Below, in pieces: positions 6,381 to 13,801 of a stretch of DNA of 13,804 bases. Location: positions 1-13,804 of the forward strand of contig JAYUHK010000026.1 in assembly GCA_043767025.1 (NCBI GenBank), in the 5' to 3' direction. How positions within the stretch are numbered: position 1 is the stretch's first letter; the number at the start of each line of letters is the position of its first letter. The position numbers and the translations under genes are program-made. The notes below the pieces were generated by a model that worked only from the letters and a program-made list of their open reading frames with translations, did not search any database and had not been told where the DNA came from. This stretch comes from JAYUHK01 sp043767025 (GTDB lineage: Bacteria > Bacteroidota > Bacteroidia > Chitinophagales > Saprospiraceae).

Positions 6381-7619
6381 ATGACGAATACCGAAAACAT
6401 CCGTTTGGCTTTTACGGCAGTGCGCTCCAACTTGCTACGGGCAGTGCTGACTTTGATGATTATTGCCTTCGGCATCATGGCGTTGGTCGGTATTCTGACC
6501 GCTATTGACAGCATTACGTACTCTTTGAGCAACAAATTTTCGGGCATGGGTGCCAACGCTTTCAGCATTTATCCCAAAGGAAATGCACTCAAAAAAGGCG
6601 GACCACGCGCCGACGACCGACGCGCAGGCACGAGCATCACCTACCGCGAAGCAATGGAATTTAAAGAAAAATTCGACGCACCCGCCAAAGTAACCGTTTT
6701 TGCCGCAGAGCGAAATACTACCGTAAAGTTTGACGACAAAAAAACCAACCCAACGGTAAAAGTATTGGGAATTGACGAAAATTACCTCGCCGTGCAGAGC
6801 TACGAACTCGAACTCGGACGCAATCTGACGGAAACAGAAGTAGCGGACGGCGCGCCAAAAGCCATAATCGGACAGGAAATCGTCAATGTTTTGTTTCAAA
6901 AAAAACCCGACAAAGCGGTCGGGCAGACGATAGACGTAAACGGAATAAAATACAAAGTCGTGGGCGTTTTGAAATCCAAAGGCTCGTCCATGAACTCCAA
7001 CAACGACAACGTGGTAATGACCACGCTCAACAACCTGAAACGGTACTACGGCTTCGGCGAAAAAAACTACAACATCACCGTAGCGGTAGCAGATGCTACA
7101 CTTTTGGACGATGCGTCCTCCACAGCGACAGGCGCAATGCGCGCTGCGCGCAACCTAAAACTGGGACAAGAGGACGACTTTGAGGTGTTCAAAAGCGACG
7201 GATTGGTGGCTATTCTGAAAGAAAATACGGTCAAACTTCGGCTGGCTGCCATCACGATTGGCTTCATCACGCTGCTCGGCGCGGCGATTGGGTTGATGAA
7301 TATTATGCTCGTGAGCGTGACGGAGCGGACGCGCGAAATCGGTATTTGCAAAGCACTCGGAGCTACTCGAAGGAATATTTTAATCCAGTTTTTGACCGAA
7401 GCCATTCTCATTTGTCAAGTTGGCGGCATCGTCGGCATTATCTTGGGTATCCTAATCGGCAATATCGTGACGCTGATTATCGGCGGTGCATTTTTGATTC
7501 CTTGGCTCTGGATGACGCTCGGCATCGTGGTTTGCACAGTCGTTGGGCTAGCTTCGGGCTTGTATCCTGCCATCAAAGCCGCCAGTTTGGACCCGATTGA
7601 ATCTTTGCGGTACGAGTAA
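6381..7619 (+). CDS. FtsX/MacB-type ABC transporter permease
   Basis: This is a 412-residue inner-membrane permease of the type VII ABC family (MacB, LolCE, FtsX). It has one N-terminal membrane helix (about 22-43), a large MacB-type periplasmic domain (about 44-285), and three C-terminal helices (about 288-311, 338-362, 374-396), the expected 1+3 topology. VSVTERTREIGICKALGAT (about 311-329) is the characteristic cytoplasmic coupling segment after helix 2, and PIESLRYE is a typical C-terminus. Members use ATP hydrolysis to drive mechanical movement of the periplasmic domain, in lipoprotein release, drug or peptide efflux, or cell-wall hydrolase control. There is no MacB/LolD-type ATPase or membrane-fusion protein in the window, so the partner is encoded elsewhere. 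The gene is convergent with the MsbA-type exporter, 18 nt from its stop codon. Confidence 0.92.
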   Translation: MTNTENIRLAFTAVRSNLLRAVLTLMIIAFGIMALVGILTAIDSITYSLSNKFSGMGANAFSIYPKGNALKKGGPRADDRRAGTSITYREAMEFKEKFDAPAKVTVFAAERNTTVKFDDKKTNPTVKVLGIDENYLAVQSYELELGRNLTETEVADGAPKAIIGQEIVNVLFQKKPDKAVGQTIDVNGIKYKVVGVLKSKGSSMNSNNDNVVMTTLNNLKRYYGFGEKNYNITVAVADATLLDDASSTATGAMRAARNLKLGQEDDFEVFKSDGLVAILKENTVKLRLAAITIGFITLLGAAIGLMNIMLVSVTERTREIGICKALGATRRNILIQFLTEAILICQVGGIVGIILGILIGNIVTLIIGGAFLIPWLWMTLGIVVCTVVGLASGLYPAIKAASLDPIESLRYE

Positions 7620-7637
7620 TTCGGTACAAACAAGATT

Positions 7638-9407
7638 TTAATTGAGTGCGCCTGCCGCCGAAGACGACCTTTTGCGCTCCCCGATTTGCTGCCGCCACAT
7701 AGCGTAGTAAAGTCCTTTGTCCGCCAACAACTCGGCGTGATTGCCAGTTTCGATGATTTCGCCTTGTTCGAGGACAAAAATACGGTCGGCGTGCATAATC
7801 GTGCTCAATCGGTGGGCGATGAGGATAGTGATTTGCTCGCTTTGGCTGGATATTTCTTTGATGGTATCTGTGATTTCTTCTTCCGTCAGGGAGTCCAAAG
7901 AAGAGGTTGCTTCGTCAAAAATCAACAGTTTGGGCTTCCGCAGCAGCGCGCGGGCAATAGAAAGTCGCTGCTTTTCGCCGCCCGAAAGTTTCAAGCCGCC
8001 CTCTCCTATCACGGTGTCCAAACCTTTTTCGGCACGACTCAAAAGATTATAGCAAGCGGATTTTTGCATCACTTCGATTAGGTTTTCGTCGGTAGCGGAA
8101 GGATTGACGAAGAGCAAATTCTCCCGAATGGTGCCTGCAAAAAGCTGTGTATCTTGCGTTACAAACCCAATCTGGGCGCGCAAAGTATCGAAATCAATAT
8201 CCGCACCGTTGGTGGAGTTGTATAAAATTTTTCCTATTTCGGGACGGTACAAACCGACCAAAAGTTTGACCAAAGTAGTTTTTCCAGACCCCGACGGACC
8301 CACGAAGGCGATGGTTTCGCCTTTTTTTACCCCAAAATTGATGTTGGAAAGCGCGTTGAACTCCGCCGTCGCATGGCGAAACGACACATTTTGGTACTCT
8401 AATTGACTTATTTCTCCGAAACTTACAGGCATTGCGGGCTTGGGTTCGGGAAGTTTTTCCATCAGATGGTGAAAATTTTGGAGCGATGCTTCTGCCTCGC
8501 GGTAAGCGATGATAATGTTGCCAATTTCTTGCAAAGGTCCGAAGATAAAGAAGGAAAAAAACTGCAACGTAATAAGTTCTTTGACCTCTACGAACTTCCC
8601 AAAGACGAGGTACATGAGGGTAAAAAGTATCACTTGGCGCAGCATATTGACGAAAGTGCCTTGAATAAAACTCAACGTGCGAATACTTTTTACTTTGCGA
8701 AGCTCCAGCCCGAGAATCTTGTAGGTATTTTTGTTCAGCCGCTCCACTTCCTGCTCCGTGAGTCCCAAACTTTTTACCAGCTCAATATTGCGCAGCGATT
8801 CGGTAGTAGAACCCGCCAGAGAAGTTGTTTCGCGGACGATATTTTTTTGAATACTTTTTATTTTTTTACTCAAAAAATTAGTCAGCCAGCTCAAAAAGAA
8901 AATACCTACCAAATAAATCGGCATTATCGCCCAATGTTTGCTGAACGCATAGACGGATACGAACACCACGCCGACCAAAATCCCAAACACGACGTTGATA
9001 AAAGCTGAAATAAATCGCTCCGTGTCGGTGCGAACTTTGGTCAAAATGCTCAACGTTTCGCCGCTCCGTTGGTCTTCAAACTCCGAGTACGGCAGCCGCA
9101 TAGAGTGGCGCAAACCGTCGGTAAAAATGCGCGCGCCAAACTTCTGGATAACGACATTCGTAAAATAATCCTGAAAGGCTTTTGCGATGCGGCTGATCAT
9201 CGCCACGCCCATACTTTTGAGCAACCAGACGCTGGCAGCCAACAAAAACGCCGTCTGCGTGTAGTCCGCACGGTGATACGCAAGGTCAATGACATTTCCG
9301 AAAATAATCGGGTCCATCATAGAAAAACTCTGGTTGATAGCAGCCAAAGCGAGTGCCAGCAAGACCAAAGAACGGTACGGGCGAAGATATTGTAGTAATA
9401 ATTTCAT
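7638..9407 (-). CDS. MsbA-type ABC exporter, fused membrane and ATPase domains
   Basis: The 589-residue protein is a half-size type IV ABC exporter that should work as a homodimer in the inner membrane. The transmembrane domain spans about residues 1-305, and the nucleotide-binding domain about 335-575. The ATPase motifs are intact: Walker A GPSGSGKTT (370-378), Q-loop Gln418, signature LSGGE (474-478), Walker B LLIFDE (494-499) with catalytic Glu499, and the H-loop His532 in AHRLST. Substrates in this family range from lipid A and other lipids to drugs and peptides; nothing here decides between them. There is no peptidase C39 domain or bacteriocin gene. The start ATG lies 166 nt from the divergent FMN-binding gene. 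A weak TACTTTTA box on the minus strand (9432-9439) could be its -7 element. Confidence 0.93.
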   Translation of the reverse strand: MKLLLQYLRPYRSLVLLALALAAINQSFSMMDPIIFGNVIDLAYHRADYTQTAFLLAASVWLLKSMGVAMISRIAKAFQDYFTNVVIQKFGARIFTDGLRHSMRLPYSEFEDQRSGETLSILTKVRTDTERFISAFINVVFGILVGVVFVSVYAFSKHWAIMPIYLVGIFFLSWLTNFLSKKIKSIQKNIVRETTSLAGSTTESLRNIELVKSLGLTEQEVERLNKNTYKILGLELRKVKSIRTLSFIQGTFVNMLRQVILFTLMYLVFGKFVEVKELITLQFFSFFIFGPLQEIGNIIIAYREAEASLQNFHHLMEKLPEPKPAMPVSFGEISQLEYQNVSFRHATAEFNALSNINFGVKKGETIAFVGPSGSGKTTLVKLLVGLYRPEIGKILYNSTNGADIDFDTLRAQIGFVTQDTQLFAGTIRENLLFVNPSATDENLIEVMQKSACYNLLSRAEKGLDTVIGEGGLKLSGGEKQRLSIARALLRKPKLLIFDEATSSLDSLTEEEITDTIKEISSQSEQITILIAHRLSTIMHADRIFVLEQGEIIETGNHAELLADKGLYYAMWRQQIGERKRSSSAAGALN

Positions 9408-9548
9408 AAAAAAAAGAAGGCATTGGGGGACTAAAAGTACAGACTAACGGACAGCGACTGCCCGATTTGGAATGATTTTTTGTTTTCAAACGCAACAAAA
9501 GACGAATAAGTTTTAATGTTCAAGATATTTATATGCAGTTTTTTTATT

Positions 9549-9556
9549 TATTTTTG
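9549..9556 (+). promoter_or_regulatory. Bacteroidota promoter -7 box (TATTTTTG)
   Basis: TATTTTTG followed by C lies 17 nt before the start codon of the FMN-binding protein, giving a very short leader. It is a good TAnnTTTG match in the divergent intergenic region. The upstream -33 element is not clear. Confidence 0.5.
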
Positions 9557-9573
9557 CAAAAAAAAAACTCATT

Positions 9574-10203
9574 ATGAATGACCCAACTTATCCGCCGAAG
9601 CATTACGTGAGCCACGAATATCAGCACGCCATCGAAACGATGCGCCGATTTCCGTTGGCAACTTTGATTTCCGCCGACGGCGAAAATTGCTTCCCTACGC
9701 ACCTGCCGCTCGTCTATCACACCGAAGGCAACACCGAGTTCGGCAAACTCGTCGGGCATATTGACAGGTACAATCCGCACTGCAAGTTTCTCGACCGCCG
9801 AAAAATATACGCTATTTTTCACGGACCCAACGCCTATATTTCACCGCTTACTTACGCCACCAAACAACTTCCGACGTGGAATTATGTAAAAATACACGTC
9901 GTCGGGACGGCGCGCCTGACGACTGACCCCGAAGCAATCAAACAATCTATCATCGAGCTGACGGCGCAGATGGAGCAAAGCAAAGTCGGACTTGGCTGGC
10001 AACTTTCGCCCACCGACCCGCGCCTCGACGCGCTGCTGCCCTACGTCATGGGCTTCGAGATGGACATCGAAAGCTGGGAGGGCAAAACAAAACTTTCTAC
10101 TGACAAACTTTTTAAAGATGTTGCGCGAGCGAAAGAAAAACTTCTCCACGATTCGCAAGCCGACTTGCGAGATTTTATGGATATTATTTTGCCCGAAAAA
10201 TAA
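9574..10203 (+). CDS. PaiB-like FMN-binding protein (putative negative transcriptional regulator)
   Basis: The 209-residue length is usual for the FMN_bind_2 (PF04299) family, named after Bacillus subtilis PaiB. These proteins have a split-barrel flavin-binding fold related to pyridoxamine-phosphate oxidase. Visible hallmarks are PLATLIS (27-33), THLPLVY (42-48), FHGPNAYISP (82-91), PTWNYVKIHVVG (100-111) and, near the C-terminus, MGFEMDIESWEGKTKLS (159-175). PaiB was linked to repression of sporulation and protease genes in B. subtilis, but whether family members bind DNA directly is poorly established, and a flavin-dependent enzyme is equally possible. No PaiA-like acetyltransferase gene is adjacent. 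It is divergent from the exporter and followed 69 nt later by a gene with its own promoter box. Confidence 0.9.
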   Translation: MNDPTYPPKHYVSHEYQHAIETMRRFPLATLISADGENCFPTHLPLVYHTEGNTEFGKLVGHIDRYNPHCKFLDRRKIYAIFHGPNAYISPLTYATKQLPTWNYVKIHVVGTARLTTDPEAIKQSIIELTAQMEQSKVGLGWQLSPTDPRLDALLPYVMGFEMDIESWEGKTKLSTDKLFKDVARAKEKLLHDSQADLRDFMDIILPEK

Positions 10204-10227
10204 CATCATTCTTTCAACTATTTTGTT

Positions 10228-10235
10228 TATCTTTG
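10228..10235 (+). promoter_or_regulatory. Bacteroidota promoter -7 box (TATCTTTG)
   Basis: TATCTTTG followed by CG is a close TAnnTTTG match in the gap after the PaiB-like gene. The predicted start of transcription is near 10242, about 30 nt before the proposed TTG start of the next gene. This supports separate transcription of that gene. Confidence 0.5.
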
Positions 10236-10272
10236 CGTAAAATAAAATTATTTGTATAAAAAATAAAAAAAA

Positions 10273-10833
10273 TTGGAATCTAACCGACTCACCGACATCA
10301 TCACACGGACTTTCGAGCTGCAACTGCCCGACTGCGACACGATGGACGACTACCTCGACGCGGTACTCCAACGCATCAGCCCGTACAGCGAAACGCTGGC
10401 AGAAGAAGACCTTTTTATGGATATGCGTTGGCTCGAAGTGCGCGACGAAGACACCTACCGCGACGCAATGCTCCACATCTTTCGGACAGGAAGCGAATAT
10501 TTGTTGGCGATAGACGGCAATATTCTGAAAGGAAACTGGCGCACTCTGCCCGACGCAGGGACTTTTATCATCGAGATGGGCGGACGGAACGAACTCTACG
10601 ACTTGGCTTTCCTCAATGAAGATTTTTTTGTGCTGCGCAAACACGGCGACCAGCAACGCAAAGGATTGCGCAAATATTTTTTTATGGCGCGCGAGGAGCG
10701 CGTGCAGGGACTGGAGTGGCGCGACACGATGGAGCTGCTTTTCAACATCTATCGAGGAAGTTCCAAATTCATACTTTACCTGATTTTGGGCGTGACTGCG
10801 CTCGCCTTTTTTCTGTATATTTCTTTTTTCTGA
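10273..10833 (+). CDS. Tail-anchored membrane protein of unknown function
   Basis: I do not recognise a family. The 186-residue protein has an acidic soluble part (about 1-160) and one strongly hydrophobic C-terminal helix (about 165-184), ending almost at the C-terminus. That is the layout of a tail-anchored protein with the bulk in the cytoplasm. The start is a TTG codon at 10273 directly after an A-rich leader. The first in-frame ATG is at 10342 and would remove the first 23 residues (TDIITRTFELQLPD and on), which look like part of the domain, so TTG is preferred but not proved. Codon use resembles its neighbours. A TATCTTTG promoter box lies upstream and a strong bidirectional terminator follows. 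It converges on sucD. Confidence 0.75.
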   Translation: MESNRLTDIITRTFELQLPDCDTMDDYLDAVLQRISPYSETLAEEDLFMDMRWLEVRDEDTYRDAMLHIFRTGSEYLLAIDGNILKGNWRTLPDAGTFIIEMGGRNELYDLAFLNEDFFVLRKHGDQQRKGLRKYFFMAREERVQGLEWRDTMELLFNIYRGSSKFILYLILGVTALAFFLYISFF

Positions 10834-10879
10834 AAAAAAAAGTCAGATATTTTTAAGAAAATATCTGACTTTTTTTTTT
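10833..10879. terminator. Bidirectional terminator between the tail-anchored gene and sucD
   Basis: GTCAGATATTTT (10842-10853) pairs perfectly with 10858-10869 around the loop TAAG. Nine A residues precede the stem and ten T residues follow it, so each strand reads as a stem followed by a U run. It sits exactly between two convergent genes and overlaps the last base of the upstream stop codon. Confidence 0.9.
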
Positions 10880-10889
10880 CAAACTGACT

Positions 10890-11762
10890 TTACGCGCCCA
10901 ATACTCTTGCCATCGTAGCCCCGATTTCGGCGGGCGAGGCGACTACATGAATCCCACATTCAGCCATAATGCGCATTTTTGCCTCCGCCGTGTCGTCTGC
11001 TCCACCGACGATTGCGCCAGCGTGTCCCATTTTGCGACCTTTGGGCGCAGTTTGTCCGGCAATAAAACCGACTACGGGCTTGGTGCCGTGTGCTTTTATC
11101 CAGCGCGCAGCGTCCGCCTCCATGTTGCCACCGATTTCGCCGATGACGACGATTCCCTTCGTGTCGGGGTCGTTCATCAGCAATTCTACTGCTTCGCGCG
11201 TGGTAGTGCCGATGATAGGGTCGCCGCCGATACCGATAGCGGTCGTGATGCCAAGACCAGCTTTTACGACTTGGTCGGCAGCTTCGTAGGTCAAAGTTCC
11301 GGATTTGGACACGATGCCGATGCTTCCTGTTTTGAAGACGAAGCCGGGCATAATGCCTACTTTTGCGCCGTCGGGCGTGATGATGCCCGGACAGTTGGGA
11401 CCAATCAGGCGGCAGTCGTATTGCTCAATAAATTGTCTTACTTTCACCATGTCTTGGACGGGGATTCCTTCGGTGATGCAGACGATGACTTTGATGCCCG
11501 CCACCGCAGCTTCCATAATCGCATCGGCGGCAAAAAGCGGCGGCACGAAGATGATAGAAACATTGGCGTGGGCTTGTCGGACGGCATCTTCTACGGTGTT
11601 GAAAATAGGTCTTTCGAGGTGCGTTTGTCCGCCTTTTCCGGGTGTTACGCCGCCGACTACGTCTGTCCCGTAGGCAATCATTTGTTCGGCGTGAAAAGTT
11701 CCTTCTTTGCCCGTGAAGCCCTGCACGACGACTTTTGAGTTTTTATTTACTAATACTGACAT
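10890..11762 (-). CDS. sucD: Succinate-CoA ligase, alpha subunit
   Basis: The 290-residue protein is the alpha subunit of succinyl-CoA synthetase, which makes succinate and ATP or GTP from succinyl-CoA in the TCA cycle. The CoA-binding Rossmann domain is at the N-terminus (VVVQGFTGKEGTFHAEQM, about 11-28). The phosphorylated active-site histidine is His247 in KMGHAGAIV, Glu209 in VIGEIGG corresponds to the glutamate that contacts it, and GPNCPG is at 121-126. All key residues are present and the length is normal. The beta subunit gene (sucC) is not in the window; the two are separate in many Bacteroidota. A short palindromic repeat lies 39-96 nt upstream of the start codon and no clear TAnnTTTG box was found there. 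Confidence 0.97.
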   Translation of the reverse strand: MSVLVNKNSKVVVQGFTGKEGTFHAEQMIAYGTDVVGGVTPGKGGQTHLERPIFNTVEDAVRQAHANVSIIFVPPLFAADAIMEAAVAGIKVIVCITEGIPVQDMVKVRQFIEQYDCRLIGPNCPGIITPDGAKVGIMPGFVFKTGSIGIVSKSGTLTYEAADQVVKAGLGITTAIGIGGDPIIGTTTREAVELLMNDPDTKGIVVIGEIGGNMEADAARWIKAHGTKPVVGFIAGQTAPKGRKMGHAGAIVGGADDTAEAKMRIMAECGIHVVASPAEIGATMARVLGA

Positions 11763-11800
11763 TTTTATTTTTTAATTGATTTATTTGTGACTTTGTTTTT

Positions 11801-11858
11801 TGTGCTTAGGAATGAAGAAAAAATAAGTATTTTATTTTAGATACATTCCTTATGCACA
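11801..11858. repeat. 58-bp palindrome, short form of the repeat at 3782-3938
   Basis: TGTGC (11801-11805) is inverted at 11854-11858, AGGAATG (11808-11814) is inverted at 11844-11850, and TTATTTT/AAAATAA-type inner arms close the hairpin around base 11829. The core 11809-11850 shares both end blocks with the long element at 3782-3939, but here the blocks are separated by only three bases. The right arm overlaps the stop codon and last two codons of the 50-residue ORF. It may act as that transcript's terminator or as part of the sucD leader region. Confidence 0.7.
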
Positions 11859-12002
11859 AGGCTTTATTGTCGTCTGTGTTTTACGTTTATTGAAGTATTC
11901 TAAAATTTCTTCTTTGGTCATTTTAGCTAACTTCTCGCTTAATTTGTCCCTTTCTTGACGCATAAATTTTACGGCATCAAAAGTTTTTTTAATCATCTTC
12001 AT
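11850..12002 (-). CDS. Small 50-residue protein, candidate antitoxin partner of the PIN protein
   Basis: This short ORF reads MKMIKKTFDAVKFMRQERDK at its start and continues through SEKLAKMTKEEILEYF to a basic tail ending in PCA. The pattern (a FM-RxxRDK segment followed by an M-T-x-EEI-x-x-YF segment) resembles small helical proteins that I recall beside PIN-domain genes in Bacteroidota and cyanobacteria. It begins 14 nt inside the end of the PIN gene in another frame, so the two are translationally coupled. A second ATG two codons later is an alternative start. The proposed role is to neutralise the PIN protein, but it lacks a visible DNA-binding domain. The order (PIN gene first) is the reverse of classical vapBC. 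The last codons run into the palindromic repeat. Confidence 0.6.
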   Translation of the reverse strand: MKMIKKTFDAVKFMRQERDKLSEKLAKMTKEEILEYFNKRKTQTTIKPCA

Positions 12003-12453
12003 ATTTTTCAAATTCTCTTGGTGAACGAATTTCTAACTGTCTGTAACCGCTTTTGACATTTATCGAATTATAACCTCTTATTCTCTGTATGTTCACAATG
12101 TGTTTGAAGTTCCAACTCACTAAAAAGTCTGCACGGTTAATGGTCGCAAGTGCAATATGCAGGCAATCAGAATAGCTTGTTTGTCCAACTACTTTTTCCG
12201 TTATGTATTCAGTCGCTAAATCAATAGCTTCGATAGTTATTTCAAGAAATTCTGCATAGTCAGCTTTTAAGCCTTTTACGAGTTCTTTTACTTGATGAGG
12301 TGCGTTTTCAAGTTCGTCTTGAGTTACAGTAGAATAAAGCAAAATAAATTCTCCGTTTTTTATTCTTTCAAAAAACGGAATAGTATGTTCAGAGAACTCT
12401 TCATCAAAGAAACCTCCAAAAACTGACGTATCTATGTATATTCGTTGTTTCAC
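11989..12453 (-). CDS. PIN-domain protein, probable VapC-like RNase toxin
   Basis: The 154-residue protein has the PIN-domain layout. An Asp follows the first beta strand (Asp8 in IYIDTSVFGG), acidic residues Asp46, Glu47 and Glu49 lie in TQDELENAP, Asp96 is in YSDCLHIALAT, and the LVSWNFKHIVN segment (111-121) is typical of one PIN subfamily annotated as VapC-like. These acidic residues bind metal in PIN RNases. The start is GTG at 12453: the first beta strand begins four residues later, so a later start would remove it and no ATG upstream fits better. The gene begins 23 nt after the secreted-protein gene and overlaps the 50-residue ORF by 14 nt. Toxin activity is an inference from the family; non-toxic PIN proteins exist. 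Confidence 0.85.
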   Translation of the reverse strand: MKQRIYIDTSVFGGFFDEEFSEHTIPFFERIKNGEFILLYSTVTQDELENAPHQVKELVKGLKADYAEFLEITIEAIDLATEYITEKVVGQTSYSDCLHIALATINRADFLVSWNFKHIVNIQRIRGYNSINVKSGYRQLEIRSPREFEKYEDD

Positions 12454-12476
12454 TTTTCAAATTCACGCCCCCACGA

Positions 12477-13610
12477 CTACCTCGACTGTTTGAAAAAACC
12501 AAAAAATAGCTGCACTTTTCTTTCGTGCTGGAACTTATGTTTGTAATAATCTACTTCAAAAGAAGGTAAATATTTAGCTCGTCTTTTTTTGTTGATTGCG
12601 TCCAAGTTTGTGGGTATTTTTTCATAAAAATCCATACCCAACTGCTCGTACTCGTCTTTATTTTTGTCATTGGACTTCAAAAGGACAGCAAACTCTCTCG
12701 GGTGCAAAAACCCTTTGTCAATAGCTTCATCTGCGAAAGGCAACAACCTGTTGTAACCATTTGGATTATGAAACGACATAATAAAAATCGGACTCGCCCC
12801 AAAATAATCGCTCTCCTTATTGTACGGTACGTCGTCGCGACTGCCCTTGAATTTATAATTTTTAAGCACTTTCTTTGCCAATTCGTCTATCGAAAAATAA
12901 GGCGTTCCCAAATTTTTCATCAAATTATCGGTATAAATTCCTAAATTTTGTTCGCCGACAAAATTGCGCTGCTCGAAAAGCGACTCAATAAACTGAATAT
13001 TTTGTTCCGAAACTTCTTTGTAAGTTTTTGCGCCTCGTCGGTAATGAAAGTCAATTTTTTGTTCATTCTGCTTGTACAGTTGCTCGATGATGTGATTTTC
13101 ATAAAGCTCGATGAATATTTGTTGCTGCTTTTTTATCTTCTCAACATATTTTGGGTTTTCGCTATCAAAATATGATTTTAATTCATCGCTGTGCTTCGCC
13201 AAAAAAATTTCAAACAGATTTATTTTTTGGTTTTTTTTCGTAAAATAATTACACAAACAGCCCTGATTGAGCAAATCCAATAGCCGTAACTCAAACCCAT
13301 TCTGCATTGCCTTTTCCAAAAACCGCAGCGCAAGCGTATCTTGCTTAAAAACCAACGCCAACTGAAACGCCTCTATACAATCATCAACAAAGACAAAATC
13401 GTAATCTAAAAACGTTTCGTCAAAAATATTCAATCCGCCAAGGCTGTCATTTTTTACGAAAATCGCATATTCGGCATCTATTATTTTGCGGTGGTAACTA
13501 ATGTACGATTTTTCTTTCAACCCCACATTTGCTTGCGCAAAAGCTCCATTATTTACGAATATCACTACCAAAAATAGTAAAGACACAAATATTAGGGCTG
13601 ATTTTTCCAT
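12477..13610 (-). CDS. Secreted or periplasmic protein of unknown function
   Basis: I do not recognise a family. The 377-residue protein starts with a clear signal peptide (MEK, a hydrophobic stretch, then AFAQA, with cleavage likely after residue 24 or so). The mature part has no further membrane helix, is rich in Lys, Glu, Asn, Phe and Tyr, and shows no catalytic motif that I can name. A lone pair of cysteines occurs around residue 117 (GCLCNYF). The helix-rich middle (about 120-200) has repeated KK/EK stretches. The sequence GAAGGATAATGG gives a reasonable AGGA ribosome-binding site. The gene is AT-rich like the PIN gene 23 nt downstream, and the two may share a transcript. Confidence 0.8.
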   Translation of the reverse strand: MEKSALIFVSLLFLVVIFVNNGAFAQANVGLKEKSYISYHRKIIDAEYAIFVKNDSLGGLNIFDETFLDYDFVFVDDCIEAFQLALVFKQDTLALRFLEKAMQNGFELRLLDLLNQGCLCNYFTKKNQKINLFEIFLAKHSDELKSYFDSENPKYVEKIKKQQQIFIELYENHIIEQLYKQNEQKIDFHYRRGAKTYKEVSEQNIQFIESLFEQRNFVGEQNLGIYTDNLMKNLGTPYFSIDELAKKVLKNYKFKGSRDDVPYNKESDYFGASPIFIMSFHNPNGYNRLLPFADEAIDKGFLHPREFAVLLKSNDKNKDEYEQLGMDFYEKIPTNLDAINKKRRAKYLPSFEVDYYKHKFQHERKVQLFFGFFKQSR

Positions 13611-13678
13611 TATCCTTCAAAATTGGTATATGTTCTCAAAATCTTACTTCGTCCAATTATCAATTTTAATTTGGAGCG

Positions 13679-13711
13679 AAGTTACCGACACCTCAAAGGT
13701 GTCGGTAACTT
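13679..13711. repeat. Perfect 15-bp inverted repeat with 3-nt loop
   Basis: AAGTTACCGACACCT (13679-13693) is perfectly inverted at 13697-13711 around CAA. There is no T run after it on either strand, so it is not a standard terminator. It lies 69 nt upstream of the secreted-protein gene on the minus strand. It could be an operator, an interspersed repeat, or a structured leader. The rest of 13611-13804 shows no gene. Confidence 0.85.
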
Positions 13712-13784
13712 GTAGCTCAATATTTTATCCAATGTTGTCATCGTTCAAATAATTACCGTTAAGTAAATAAAAAGTTTTACAACC

Positions 13785-13801
13785 TGATGCCGTAGGCATC
13801 A
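13785..13801. repeat. Inverted repeat TGATGCC-GTA-GGCATCA at the window edge
   Basis: Two perfect 7-bp arms are separated by GTA. The element may continue beyond the window. Together with the 15-bp dyad about 70 nt away it suggests a cluster of repeat units upstream of the AT-rich module. Confidence 0.7.

Noticed and set aside
8403..9008. 201-codon plus-strand frame inside the ABC exporter
   Set aside because: The exporter on the minus strand has all ATPase motifs and membrane helices. The opposing frame has none.
9432..9439. TACTTTTA on the minus strand as promoter of the exporter
   Set aside because: The last base of the TAnnTTTG box does not fit and no -33 element is seen, so it is mentioned in the exporter entry only.
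9841..10656. 271-codon minus-strand frame across the PaiB-like gene and the next gene
   Set aside because: It spans two plus-strand genes and their intergenic promoter box, and shows no domain motif.
10947..11738. 263-codon plus-strand frame opposite sucD
   Set aside because: sucD is certain from its active-site motifs. The opposite frame is a codon-bias shadow.
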